Assembly (NCBI GenBank): GCA_021234155.1
Contig: JAJEKV010000018.1
Location: forward strand, 14,702,925 to 14,766,924
Direction of reading: 5' to 3'
Length of the DNA stretch: 64,000 nt
Source: Isoetes taiwanensis
Taxonomy: Eukaryota; Streptophyta; Lycopodiopsida; Isoetales; Isoetaceae
A program made the translations under genes and the position numbers. A model generated the notes under the pieces. It was not told the origin of the DNA. It did no database searches and saw nothing but the letters and a program-made list of their open reading frames with translations. Shown in pieces: positions 55,398 to 64,000 of the stretch (position 1 is its first letter; the number at the start of each line of letters is the position of its first letter).

Positions 55398-56300
55398 TCA
55401 TTCCAGATGGAGCCTTGCTTGTCGGCTTTGCTCCCTGTTCGAAAGTGCTATCTCACACTCGACTCCCCTATAAGGAGGAAGCTGCTTGATCTCATCTGGA
55501 AAGAGATCATGGAACTCCGTGATCAGCTGAGCTATTTGTTTCGGCAACTTGCTGAGCACCCTGTCTTCTTTGCTTTCTTCTGACTCTGGCTCGTCAATCT
55601 CAAGCTTGAAGATGTATGCCACCTGCTTGCTCTTGATGCACTTGAACAGCCACTTAGAAGACATGCACTGCATGATGGGAACAACTTCTTTACCTGTGAT
55701 CTCGATGATCTTGCCGTCGGGTGTTGGGAAGGTCACCTTCCACTTTCCACAATCGATAATGGCCCCTATTTGGTCCAAGATACTCCATTCCTATGATCAA
55801 GTCGTACTTGCCAATGCCCATTACTTACGCCCCATCCGGATATTAATCCCTGGCAAGTCGATGTCGAAGTTAATTCTCTTGCCTGCCGTCTGCCTTACTG
55901 CACCACTTGCTAAGACTACGGGCCTTGGCTTTGACTTTAGTGGTTTCAACTTCAACATTTGAACCATTCTGGGGGATGCAAAGTTATGGCTACTTCCTGA
56001 GTCTATCAAGACTATGAAGGACTTGGTCTTGGCCTTCCCTACTGTGGAGATTACTTTATACTGGCTCTCTGCTTGCTCTGTATCTATTAAGTGCAAAGAT
56101 ATGACACTCACCACGGAATGTAGTCGCGGGCTTCCTGCGCCCGTCGTCGTCGAGGCCAGTGTCCCAATCCCCCAACTCGCTAGCCCATTTGCACTCATGG
56201 CGTAAGGGCGGTTCATCCTATGGCTTTGGCTGGAAGCACACAAAGCAAAAGGCTGCTTTTCTATGCACTCTGTCTCTTTTCCTTGGGCATAGCACACCCA
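55398..56300 (-). pseudogene. Element F protease and linker to RT
   Basis: The frame 56297-55821 contains FIVLIDSGSSHNFASPRMV, with the DSG active site of retropepsins. The second frame (55778-55398) carries the linker to RT, including FHDLFPDEIKQLPPYRGVEC, common to chromoviruses. A frame change near 55800 separates them. The Cys-rich knuckle expected just upstream survives only as scattered Cys residues near 56290-56330. Confidence 0.82.
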
Positions 56301-56639
56301 AAAGGATCGCAGATTGCTTTGGAGTAGTTTGACCCCTCACCTTGTCCTTGAAGGACACACCTTCTTCTTCTCTGACTTTGTTTCCCACAGTTTGCCACTA
56401 TATGGGGCTCTAAACTTGGACTGGGTAGCCCTAGGGCTATAGCTTCTTGTCATTGCCTTTATCCCGGAAATTTGCTGCATACGCACTTTTGCTATTACGA
56501 GGTCAGATCCCCCTGCAAGCTTATGGCCTTGGACTCGCATACGATCTTTGTCTTAGGGTTTTATTGCCCTCACAAAACTTAACGGATCTCCTCATTCAAC
56601 CCCTCAATATAGCTTTCCTCGCATACTTCTCACCCAATT

Positions 56640-57440
56640 TTGGCACATCTGACCTCAGTCTCATGAATTCCTCAGTATATTACGGACCAGTTTGTTGCCT
56701 TCTTTGCAACACAGTAGAATTTTGCATCATCTTGGACTTATGTTCCCTTGGGACGTAATGGCGCTTGAAGGCTTTAGCAAACTTTCTGAACTTACAAGCA
56801 TCCCTGCTTAAGCCATGTGCCTTTGCATAACCCTTCCACCAAATCCGTGCGGCTCCTTTCAAATTGGTTGTTGCCACTCTGCCTTTGTCTTTATCCTTCA
56901 TGCCATAAGCATTGCCGTACTCACTCATTTCGTCCAGCCATGCCTCTGCTTCTAATCCCGACCTGTTCTCCCCCGAGAAACTGTTCGATTCCGAGCCTTC
57001 CATACATTGCCCAGTGCAGAATCCACCTTCTTCTGGTAGTCAGAGGCTCTTGTGTCTCTTTGTCATCCATCTGGGGTGTTCCTCTGCCTTCCCTCTTCAG
57101 TGTTCCTTTGCCTTCCATCTGTTCGGTCCTGGGCCTGCTCTTCCTCTTCCTCGGTCCTGAGTCCGAAGTCGAGGCTTGAGTCGGGAGGAATCCGAGTTGG
57201 GGATCTCCTTCTCTTGCTCCTCTTATTGTCCCTTCTGTTTTCCGAGCTGATGCTTGTGGCAATTGAGCATTGCCCACCAGAACCAGCTCACAGCAATGCG
57301 GCTAACGAGCCTTTATCTGCTCAAGGTCCGTCCTCATCACGGGATATCTCCTCCTCGGGGTCATGGGTTCCATTTCTTCAAATAGGTTCCTTGCCGGGGT
57401 GGTGCAGGCGGGTCTGTTCTTCCCTAAGGTCTTGGCGTTG
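56640..57440 (-). pseudogene. gag: Element F gag, capsid-like region
   Basis: The frame 57003-56680 starts MEGSESNSFSGENRSGLEAE, with AWLDEMSEYG, GRVATTNLKGAARIWWKGY and FAKAFKRHYVPRE, the Retrotrans_gag pattern. Upstream frames to about 57440 are basic and Arg/Gln-rich and may be the gag N-terminus with frameshifts. Gag here lies about 4.3 kb from the primer site, an unusually long leader. Confidence 0.8.
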
Positions 57441-57454
57441 TCGTTCCCTTGAGC

Positions 57455-59263
57455 CTAGGCCTCTAACCGCATACACAAGTAATTCATGGCTATATGGTTA
57501 GTTTTCCTTGTTCTCTTGCATTGTTTATGTTTGTTGGTATAGTTGTGGGGGCAAAATACGTCAACAAAACATTTAAAGTGCAACAGATTATATTCATATA
57601 TTATATAATATTTTAGTACAAAAAGTCTCCTGATCAAGAGTCCAACTAGTCTTGAAATCGCCGGGTAAGGCGGGTTGTCCTCAAGGAACTTCTTAACTTG
57701 GGTCGCCTTCCTCTTGAATGACCCAAGTTCCTGAAGACGCCATCGACGAGCATACCCGCGAGGCTCTGCGCCAAGTCCTCCACTCTGCTTGTTAGGATGT
57801 GAGGGGGCCAATGCCACCGCTAATCTCACCTCCGTCGATGAGGTATGGCGAAGTCGAAGAGATCGAGTGTCATTGCTCTCTTGACTAGGGCCGGCATAGT
57901 CGACATTTGCCGCTATTCGAGCATGCACCGCCGGAAGCTGAGAGTGCAATCAGCATGAACACTCCTTCCTGCCCCACAGGGGCTGAATTTCGCGGTGTAC
58001 CACCGCTATTCTCCCATCTCGCGGCGATGGCGGGTAGTACCTCAACGACTGTCGTTGTGCGTCATGGATGATTCCCCACTTGTTTGACCTCTGCTCTATG
58101 CAGGTGCGCATGTCGTCGACCTCGATCTCCGTGAGCTCGGTAGTCTTCGATTGTTGAGTCGACTTCGCTTTGAGGTCGATTCACAACTCCTCTTCTTTGG
58201 AGGTGGTGTTGAGGGGCTCGGCATCGGGGATGCTAGTGGTCTTACCTCACGATCCCCATCCGTTCTGAATGGCGAAAACTCTTCTTGGATAAGCGGTCTC
58301 GGTATCCATGACACGCCTTATCTTTACAGTATGCACGGATGTCGAATCGCTTCCCAAGTGTAGGTGTCGGCTTCTCTCGACTTGGCGGAAGTCGAGACTC
58401 CGGGGCGATGAAGTCGTCCATCTCGTCTACTATGGTGGAGTAGTTCATCAATCAGAGCTCCCTCTCCAGGCATTGGGGGAGGTTCTAGATGTCGGTGAGG
58501 AGTAGATACTCCTCTCGTCGATGATGATAGGGGCTAGGCTTGTGATGCCTAGCCCAAGTGGGGGAGCAACTTTCGATGTTCAGGCTCTTGCTTCGAAGTT
58601 GATCGACTCTGCTTTCCGCTTGGCGCCGTTCTTCGTCTGAGTCGAGCTCAGTGTACTCCTCGTCGTCCAGACTCCTCTTCTTCTTCTCTTGCTTCTTGCT
58701 CCTGGCGTCTTTGCAAAAGCATCGCTCTTACCTTGGGCTGCTATGGGGTCCACTTCCATGGGAGGAATAGAGGTTGCCCCAATGGGTTTTCCAGTGATTG
58801 GGGTTAAGAACATAGCTAGAGGCGGATGTAAGAGAAATACTTGGTTCATTGGTTGTGGGACCATGTAGTCCGGCAACCTTTGTGCCTTGTTAGTTAGGTA
58901 CTTGGCGATGTTGGGGACATCGCCCAAAGGCTACTGAAGGGATGGCCGGGGGAGCGAAATATCCTATGCAAGGGGGACTGAACAAGGGAGGGTCCTACCC
59001 TAGCTTGAAACTCTCTAACACTTGCCTATATCTTTGGGGGTTGCATGTAGCGTAGCTTGGATATCAATTTCTTTCCCAAAGACTTGGAAGATGTCGTTGA
59101 CATCCGCCCCTCGGAAGATGGGCATTGGCGATGTACCATCGCTTTGAAGTCAGCGATGGCCATTGATCTAGCGAAGAAGGGAGTAAATGACGGATCTGCG
59201 CGCCTCGGGGAGTTGGAAGATCGCCTAAGCGGTGGGAGAGCAAACTTGCGGGGTGCTAAATGA
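57455..59263 (-). pseudogene. Non-canonical ORF region 2 upstream of F gag, function unknown
   Basis: Several overlapping minus-strand frames form a degraded gene. Near 59110-59040 one frame reads MPIFRGADVNDIFQVFGKE and IQATLHATPKDIGK. Frame 58927-58580 gives DVPNIAKYLTNKAQRLPDYM and VPQPMNQVFLLHPPLAMF. Then come a strongly charged block (KKQEKKKRSLDDEEYTELDS near 58680-58620), MNYSTIVDEMDDFIAPESRL (58451) and a basic tail (frame 57949-57455). A TATA-like box lies at 59274-59284 and two palindromes at 59462-59727. No family is recognised. It does not resemble gag, env, dUTPase or an RNase H. It could be a captured host gene or a lineage-specific accessory gene. Confidence 0.45.
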
Positions 59264-59273
59264 GAAATGGGGA

Positions 59274-59284
59274 CTTATTTATAG
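59274..59284 (-). promoter_or_regulatory. TATA-like box upstream of ORF region 2
   Basis: CTATAAATAAG on the minus strand, 11-20 bases before the start of the open region and about 110 bases before the first ATG at 59163. Fits the plant TATA consensus; transcription is not shown. Confidence 0.45.
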
Positions 59285-59461
59285 AAAAGGGGAAACCCTA
59301 ATTTTTGGATGACCTAGAATTTCTTGAGATTGGATAATTCGATCTATTAAAGGGTGCAATTACGAGTTTGAAGACTACTTCTAGGGTTTGAGCATGCTAA
59401 GAACAACTAATGAACCTATTGCAACAACTTGGAGATCATTTGGTGAAGAAAATGAGTGCGA

Positions 59462-59530
59462 GGTCTCCTGCGTTGCTGCCCGGGCCGATAATGAAAAGTT
59501 CATTTTCTGTCCTGGCGCGACGTGTGAGAC
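59462..59530. repeat. Palindromic module, copy 1
   Basis: GGTCTC...GTGTGAGAC ends with an inner ATGAAAAGTTCAT core. Similar to 59662, 61316 and 61518. Confidence 0.75.
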
Positions 59531-59661
59531 ATGGGTTCTAAATGGGCTAAACTTAATCAATTTGGATAATCTAAGGCTGTAATTCTACTAAACTCGCCAA
59601 GTTAGGCAGAATTGACCCCTTATTTGGTCAATTTGGAGCGGTTTTGGGCATTTTTGGGCAT

Positions 59662-59727
59662 GGTCTCACCGTTAAGCCCGGCCAAAAATGAGAATCTCAT
59701 TTTACGTCTCTCGGCGACGTGTGAGAC
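59662..59727. repeat. Palindromic module, copy 2
   Basis: GGTCTCACCGTTAAGCCCGG at the left, ATGAGAATCTCAT core, ACGTGTGAGAC at the right. It lies about 130 bases from copy 1. Confidence 0.78.
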
Positions 59728-59879
59728 ATCGTCTCAATTTTTGCTCAAAACTCCAATTTGACTAAAACAAAAGCTAGAATTCTATAACTTAACTTAATTA
59801 AGCTAGATCAGACACATTATTCACTCACAAAATTCTTTATATTTACAAAAATTTACATTATTTACAAAATCTCAAAGGG

Positions 59880-61133
59880 CGTTCCCCCTTGATGTGCTCC
59901 GGCAAGATACATATCCCCGCCTCATGAGGGTGACCCTCTTTGGTGTGCCGTGCGGTGCCGTCCGAATCCTCAAAATGCTTTGCACTATTTTAAACCTGCG
60001 CCTCCTGTAAGCACAACAAAGATCTCATCGGTCACGCCAGCATGTCCGTGTTGTACTGTTGTACTCTGCATGACTTCCGGACCAATCGTTGAAAAGCGGT
60101 GCTCGGGGGATCAAAGAGTCCGTAACTTCTCTGGAAGTGCGGATTTCTTTGAGGGCTCTGTTTCTCCAACTTCTTCTGCCGGCCCGCTTCTTTCACGGTG
60201 CTTTCGGGGAGGTTTGGGCTTGGGTGGGGGTGGCCGGTCGACTCCTCGTCGGGGTGTCGCCTTCAATTGTCCGTACCACAATGCTCACGGTAGTAGGCAT
60301 TGTATGCCTCCCACTTCTCCATGTAAGTGTTGTGCTCCTTGATCCTCTTGATGAGACCTTGGCGGGGTCTATCACATATACCTCCGTTGTGGCGTGGGGC
60401 TTTGACCCTATCCCACGTCGGAAAGGTGGGGCTTCGCCCGCTTTGTCCGGAGCTCCTCTTGGTCTGCTTGTTACACCTTTCGGGTACTTCCTCCTCCAGC
60501 GGCGGTCTTGGCGAACTTCGCTCCATGCAATGCCGGACCGCGTAGTCTTCCGTCAGAGTCGTCGGTAGAAAGGCGGGGTCTCTTCGCCTGTGGTTTCGTT
60601 GATGTTGATCCCGTTCCTAAACACCAACCCTCACAACCTTTCTTTTGCCCCTTGATGGCTTTAGCCTTCCTCTTCTTTGGCCGGTGGCGGTGGTTGGGTC
60701 GTCTTCCGATTCTTAGTCCCTCTCTGCTCCGTGGCTCTTTGGCCGTATTTCTTGATGAAGCCCCAAGATCTGCTTCTTCTGCGGGGCTAAAAGCGTGTTT
60801 GTCCATGCATTGCTCTTCCCTCCCTTGCTCCTCCTGCGGGTGGGTCTCGATCTAGAGTTGCTCTTGGGTTTGGCCCCCTGCTGCTCCGTTGCTCCTGCTC
60901 CTTCCCTCCTCCTCTGCGATCTCCTCGAGTATTTGATGCATGATGTCTTGCGGGTGGAGTCCTCTATGATCTCGTATGGTGCGCTCCGTCCGATCCTGCA
61001 TCTTAAACTCGAAGAAGATTAAGCCTTCGAAAAAGCGTTCTTGAAGGACTCTACGAAAGAGGCGAGCCGTGGCGGCTTGAGGATTAAACCGGACGAGGCT
61101 TCCTAGCGATCTGCTTTTTGTGCGGGCCATCAT
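59880..61133 (-). pseudogene. Non-canonical ORF region 1 upstream of F gag, function unknown
   Basis: The ATG at 61133 opens MMARTKSRSLGSLVRFNPQ, followed by ARLFRRVLQERFFEGLIFFE and GLHPQDIMHQILEEIAEEEG. A TAG at 60852-60854 interrupts the frame, which continues to 60471 through a basic, nuclear-signal-like RPKKRKAKAIKGQKKG and a TKPQAKRPRLSTDD segment. Frames 60526-60263 (KRIKEHNTYMEKWEAYNAYY) and beyond extend the coding-like sequence to about 59880. A TATA-like box is at 61233-61242. I do not recognise it. Basic, charged, low-hydrophobicity sequence suggests a nucleic-acid-binding or nuclear protein. Confidence 0.45.
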
Positions 61134-61232
61134 TTGGTGGTTAAATCGATTGAAAGAAGCGCCCGGAAGATCGCCTTGGCGAACACGAGCAAACTTCTAG
61201 GGAAAGAACGCGGAAATGGGAGGGGTCTAGGT

Positions 61233-61242
61233 CTATTTATAG
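61233..61242 (-). promoter_or_regulatory. TATA-like box upstream of ORF region 1
   Basis: CTATAAATAG on the minus strand, 100 bases upstream of the ATG at 61133 and 74 bases downstream of palindrome copy 3. A good plant TATA match, but position is the only support. Confidence 0.5.
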
Positions 61243-61315
61243 GTGTCATTTTTAGGTCAACTTTTAAACTACCTTTTTGGGTTGCCTAAAATATCTAAAA
61301 CACCTAATTAAGCAA

Positions 61316-61382
61316 GGTCTCACCGTTAAGCCCGGCCAGAAAATGAAAAAGTCATTTCTGTCTGGCCTTTGACGTGTGAGAC
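61316..61382. repeat. Palindromic module, copy 3
   Basis: Shares GGTCTCACCGTTAAGCCCGG with copy 2 and the right end GACGTGTGAGAC with all copies. Confidence 0.78.
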
Positions 61383-61517
61383 ATGGTGGGACCCACTACT
61401 AAATTTTGTACTTTTTAAACATGTAACATGCCAATACTACTGATTTTTAGCTTAAAATTAGAATTATCAAGTTATTTTACTGTGATTCATGACATTTCTT
61501 AATGTTTCAAGCTGAAT

Positions 61518-61584
61518 GTCTCACACGTTGCGCCCAGCCCGAAAATGAGAATCTCATTATCTGTCCTGGCGCGACGTGTGAGAC
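61518..61584. repeat. Palindromic module, copy 4
   Basis: The most symmetrical copy: GTCTCACACGT pairs with ACGTGTGAGAC, GCGCC with GGCGC, and the core ATGAGAATCTCAT is itself a palindrome. About 135 bases separate it from copy 3. Confidence 0.82.
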
Positions 61585-61775
61585 CACCCTACTTTTTGAA
61601 GGTTGGCTCACCAATTTTAGTCTTTTTATGTTTTCATTCATTTTAACTATTACTAGCTTAGCATAAACTACAAAAATGAGAAAAAATTTTCCCATTTTTC
61701 GAGGTTTAAGGATCTTATCAAGTTAGTACTACTGGGAACATGGCCAGTGCTTTGCTCTTGGTCTCCAAGAACATT

Positions 61776-61787
61776 GCTCTGATACCA
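61776..61787 (-). other. Primer-binding site of element F (initiator Met tRNA)
   Basis: On the minus strand TGGTATCAGAGC begins one base after the 5' LTR. This is the well-known complement to the 3' end of plant initiator methionine tRNA used by many chromoviruses and copia elements. Confidence 0.92.
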
Positions 61788-61788
61788 C

Positions 61789-63453
61789 TGTGACGTCCCC
61801 TACTCGTATACGGTGCACTCACCGTATACAAACAGGAGTTCATCCCCCATACCAGCTCCATGCCGATACATGGCCCTCCACATAACACTGCAACCATGAC
61901 GGGTTCCAGCGGGAAGAGTGAAGGGGTCATTTTACCCCGTCTCCCTCAGGGTCTACCTAGCTGCGGAAGCGTAAACATACATGTCAGTATATAACATAAG
62001 CACATATCCACCTCGAAGGGTGGTCCATCACATCTGCATAAACAAGGTGAGCACAATACATATGGGGAGTTCTACCCAAGGCTCGGACTCAAGGGATGAC
62101 CCGGCGGCTTGGGTCTCCGGAGTTCATTCTTGAGGCATGAATTCATGGCAATGGATTTAGGCGGCATATGAACATGGCATAGGGTTGTCCACTCTATCCG
62201 CCCCTCCCCCGCACACTTTGCGAGTAGGCTTGAAAAGTGTCGGGACTGGTCTTAGCCACCGGGATGCATAGCCAAAAGGGCTATTCACGGGTTTCATCCT
62301 CCCGGTTCCGATGGGGCGGGGAAGGGATCACTCCCTCCAGAGATCTACATCTTGACTCAAGGTGACTAGAGGGCCACCGCCCGTGTGGACCGAACCCACC
62401 GGGAAAGTGTACACCACTTCCGCGGGTGTCGAGTCCATGCCTCACCCGCACTTTCGGTGGTGAGCCATTAGACCCTAGTCACAATGATCCCTGGTAGGCC
62501 TTACACACCGAGGGATCATTCAGTCGGGACATGAACCTCCTTCTTAGCCCGGCCCCCCTTCACCCACAACCGGTGTGGTTCTTGTACCTGAAAGCCAAAT
62601 CTATAGTGTGCTAGAGAGGCTACTATAGGAGCATCTACTACCAAGCTTTAGGTCTCTACCCCCTTCCCAATACAAGGAGTTCATAGAGATACATCATCCA
62701 TATACATCACAGAAGAACTAAAGAACTATATCTAATCTACATCATAGAGTTAGGTTCTTTAGTTAGAGGCTGGTATGTAGAGATCTAGAAGGCCGCTATG
62801 GGCAATTTAATAGGCTAGACCCTCTCGATTCCATGGACTGAAATAGGGTTTAGACTATCTAATTGGCCAAATACCGATCCTTGACTGGCTCCTCCCGACT
62901 GAAGCTCGACCATCCCGGCTGGCTTGCCGAATCAAGGGAAACCGATGTTGCAAATCTCTCGAGAGTTCGAGGCGGCGGTTTTAGTCGTTGAGGCAGCCAA
63001 AACAGAGTTCTAAAACCCTAGAAACGAAAATTGGGCAAGTTAGGGTTTCCCTCCCTTAATAGACAAGGGGTTGGCTAGGGTTTCCAATTATCCCCTTTAG
63101 GCATGTGGGATAATTGGTAATGGGCCCACTTGCCTTTAATGGCTAGGTGGCAAAATGTGCCCACATGGAAATGTGTGCCCACATTAATGTGTACATTGGA
63201 AAATGTGCACATTAATTGCACACTTGGGTATGGCCCACTTGGCATCAAGTGTCCACATGGAAATGTGTGCCCACATTAATGTGTACATTGGAAAATGTGC
63301 ACATTAAATAATTGCACATATTCCTTGCAAGCTGCCCCCTAGGGCTACCCACTGGCTACGTTGGCATTACCGTCGGCCGGTTGGGGTGGCGGTACGCGTG
63401 GGCAAGATTACATTATACGCCCCGGGACCGTGATCATCGTCCCGAACGCCACG
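61789..63453 (-). repeat. Element F 5' LTR
   Basis: The LTR is 1665 bp. Its plus-strand start TGTGACGTCC matches 48137 and its end CGCCACG corresponds to CGCCACA of the other LTR. The 55-bp direct repeat is present (63161-63215, 63253-63307). Differences from the 3' LTR are numerous in the GC-rich middle part (for example near 62095-62400) and few in the last 600 bases before the terminal region. Confidence 0.92.
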
Positions 63454-63458
63454 ATTCA
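63454..63458. repeat. Target-site duplication of element F, right
   Basis: ATTCA, one mismatch to GTTCA at 48132-48136. Confidence 0.65.
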
Positions 63459-64000
63459 GTTTGCTGAAAGATGATTGTGCATTACCAGGTATGAAGTTAC
63501 TTAAACAATCAGTAAAGAAGTGTATGGTTTTTCATAAGCGAGGTGTGAGAATTGAGCTCCCTTGGGCATTGTTATATCCATTGAAAGCTTCTTCACATGC
63601 TTCTCCAGTATTGAAAGGCTTGCTTCGGGCCTGGAAGGTAGTCCAGCAGGTGATTACATTTGATTGGGAAGCTTGTCTTCAGGCATCTTCCCCCTTTCTG
63701 TGGTTGCCTTTGTATACTCATGGACAACTACACCCAGTTGTCGAATTTATGCATGCGCATTCCCAAGCGAGGTGGAGGAGAGCAGGTATTATTTCTATTG
63801 AACAGTGGTATTTTGGTATTGACATTGCTCCTTGGCAATGGTTTTTGAGACATATGGATTGTTGGATAAAGATATCGATATGGGCTTATGTAGCAAGTGC
63901 TCTTCCTCTAATTAAGAAGGTGGGTAACAAGAGATGCTGGAACTTTGTTCAAGGTATTAAAGAAGGCAAGAAGCTAGTCAGTTCATGCTACAGATTGCTT
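63454..64000 (+). pseudogene. LINE H reverse transcriptase, continuation after F
   Basis: Directly after the right LTR of F the frame resumes with LLKDDCALPGMKLLKQS, aligned to LKDMVDSPGVRLVKQS of LINE I, then ELPWALLYPLKASSHASP and VLKGLLRAWKVVQQ. This is the post-RT region before the C-terminal zinc domain. It runs off the window, with frame changes likely near 63780 and after 63870. Its position at the other end of F shows F jumped into this LINE. Confidence 0.85.

Larger units (their letters stand above)
48137..63453 (-). mobile_element. Element F: large chromovirus-type Ty3/gypsy retrotransposon with extra 5' ORFs
   Basis: LTRs beginning TGTGACGTCC and ending CGCCACA/CGCCACG (plus strand) bound 15.3 kb, of which 1973 bp is solo LTR G plus its duplication, leaving about 13.3 kb. 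On the minus strand the order is LTR, initiator-Met primer site, two non-canonical ORF regions, gag, DSG protease, RT, RNase H, integrase, degenerate chromodomain, polypurine tract, LTR. It lies inside LINE H. Base composition is clearly GC-richer than in A-E. Frameshifts and stops occur throughout, and the LTRs differ at many positions, so it is inactive. Confidence 0.92.

Noticed and set aside
56447-57501. Plus-strand frames across F gag and protease
   Set aside because: Antisense to the recognisable minus-strand gag and protease; hydrophobic, low-complexity text.
60089-60855. Plus-strand frames of 115-159 aa across ORF region 1
   Set aside because: The minus strand has the TATA-like box, the F orientation and a longer conserved-looking frame. 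The plus frames look like shadows, though this is not certain.

Overview
The window reads as nuclear DNA of a land plant with a large, repeat-packed genome. Almost everything that can be identified is transposable-element sequence: Ty3/gypsy LTR retrotransposons of at least three families, two L1-type LINEs and one short inverted-repeat element. There is no operon layout, no Shine-Dalgarno-led gene series and no CRISPR array. No complete host gene is evident. I cannot name the species. The unusual Tat-like family and the size of the nested blocks would suit a large non-angiosperm genome, but that is only an inference.

Layout. Bases 1-1336 hold no recognisable gene. Bases 1506-15946 are a 5'-truncated gypsy element (A, + strand) whose integrase gene is split by a second gypsy element (B, 5743-15349). 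B has both LTRs and a GTAAT target duplication. Bases 16687-18612 are a minus-strand fragment (D) of B's family, fused to an unrecognised minus-strand ORF (18613-19335). Bases 20989-26932 are an L1-type LINE (I) on the minus strand whose 5' part is inverted; a 15-bp target duplication encloses the whole insertion, and its ORF1 carries a 321-bp inverted-repeat element. Bases 27262-37351 are a third gypsy element (C, the family of B) that splits a small minus-strand ORF of 109 codons. Bases 37861-41150 are a decayed minus-strand relative (E) carrying a 1.4-kb insertion. Bases 41151-47200 are AT-rich and show only repeats and one doubtful exon. Bases 47203-48136 and 63454-64000 are the two halves of a + strand LINE (H) split by a 13.3-kb chromovirus (F, minus strand, 48137-63453). 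The 3' LTR of F itself contains a solo LTR (G) of the B/C family.

How the parts work. B and C carry gag with three zinc knuckles, protease, an archaeal-type RNase H, reverse transcriptase, a retroviral-type RNase H that has lost catalytic acids, and integrase, with a primer-binding site resembling the tRNA-Gln 3' end. The archaeal-type RNase H lies before the RT, not after the RT-RNase H as in the Tat/Ogre elements I know. F has an initiator-Met tRNA primer-binding site, gag, DSG protease, RT, integrase and a degenerate chromodomain. Between its primer-binding site and gag lie about 4.3 kb with two non-canonical ORF regions. Each is preceded by a TATA-like box and a pair of roughly 67-bp palindromes. 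This leader and the displaced RNase H are the most novel-looking features here.

Nesting gives a relative order: A before B; LINE H before F before G; LINE I before its 321-bp insert; the split ORF before C. All element genes seen carry stops, frameshifts or deletions, so no copy looks autonomous as read.
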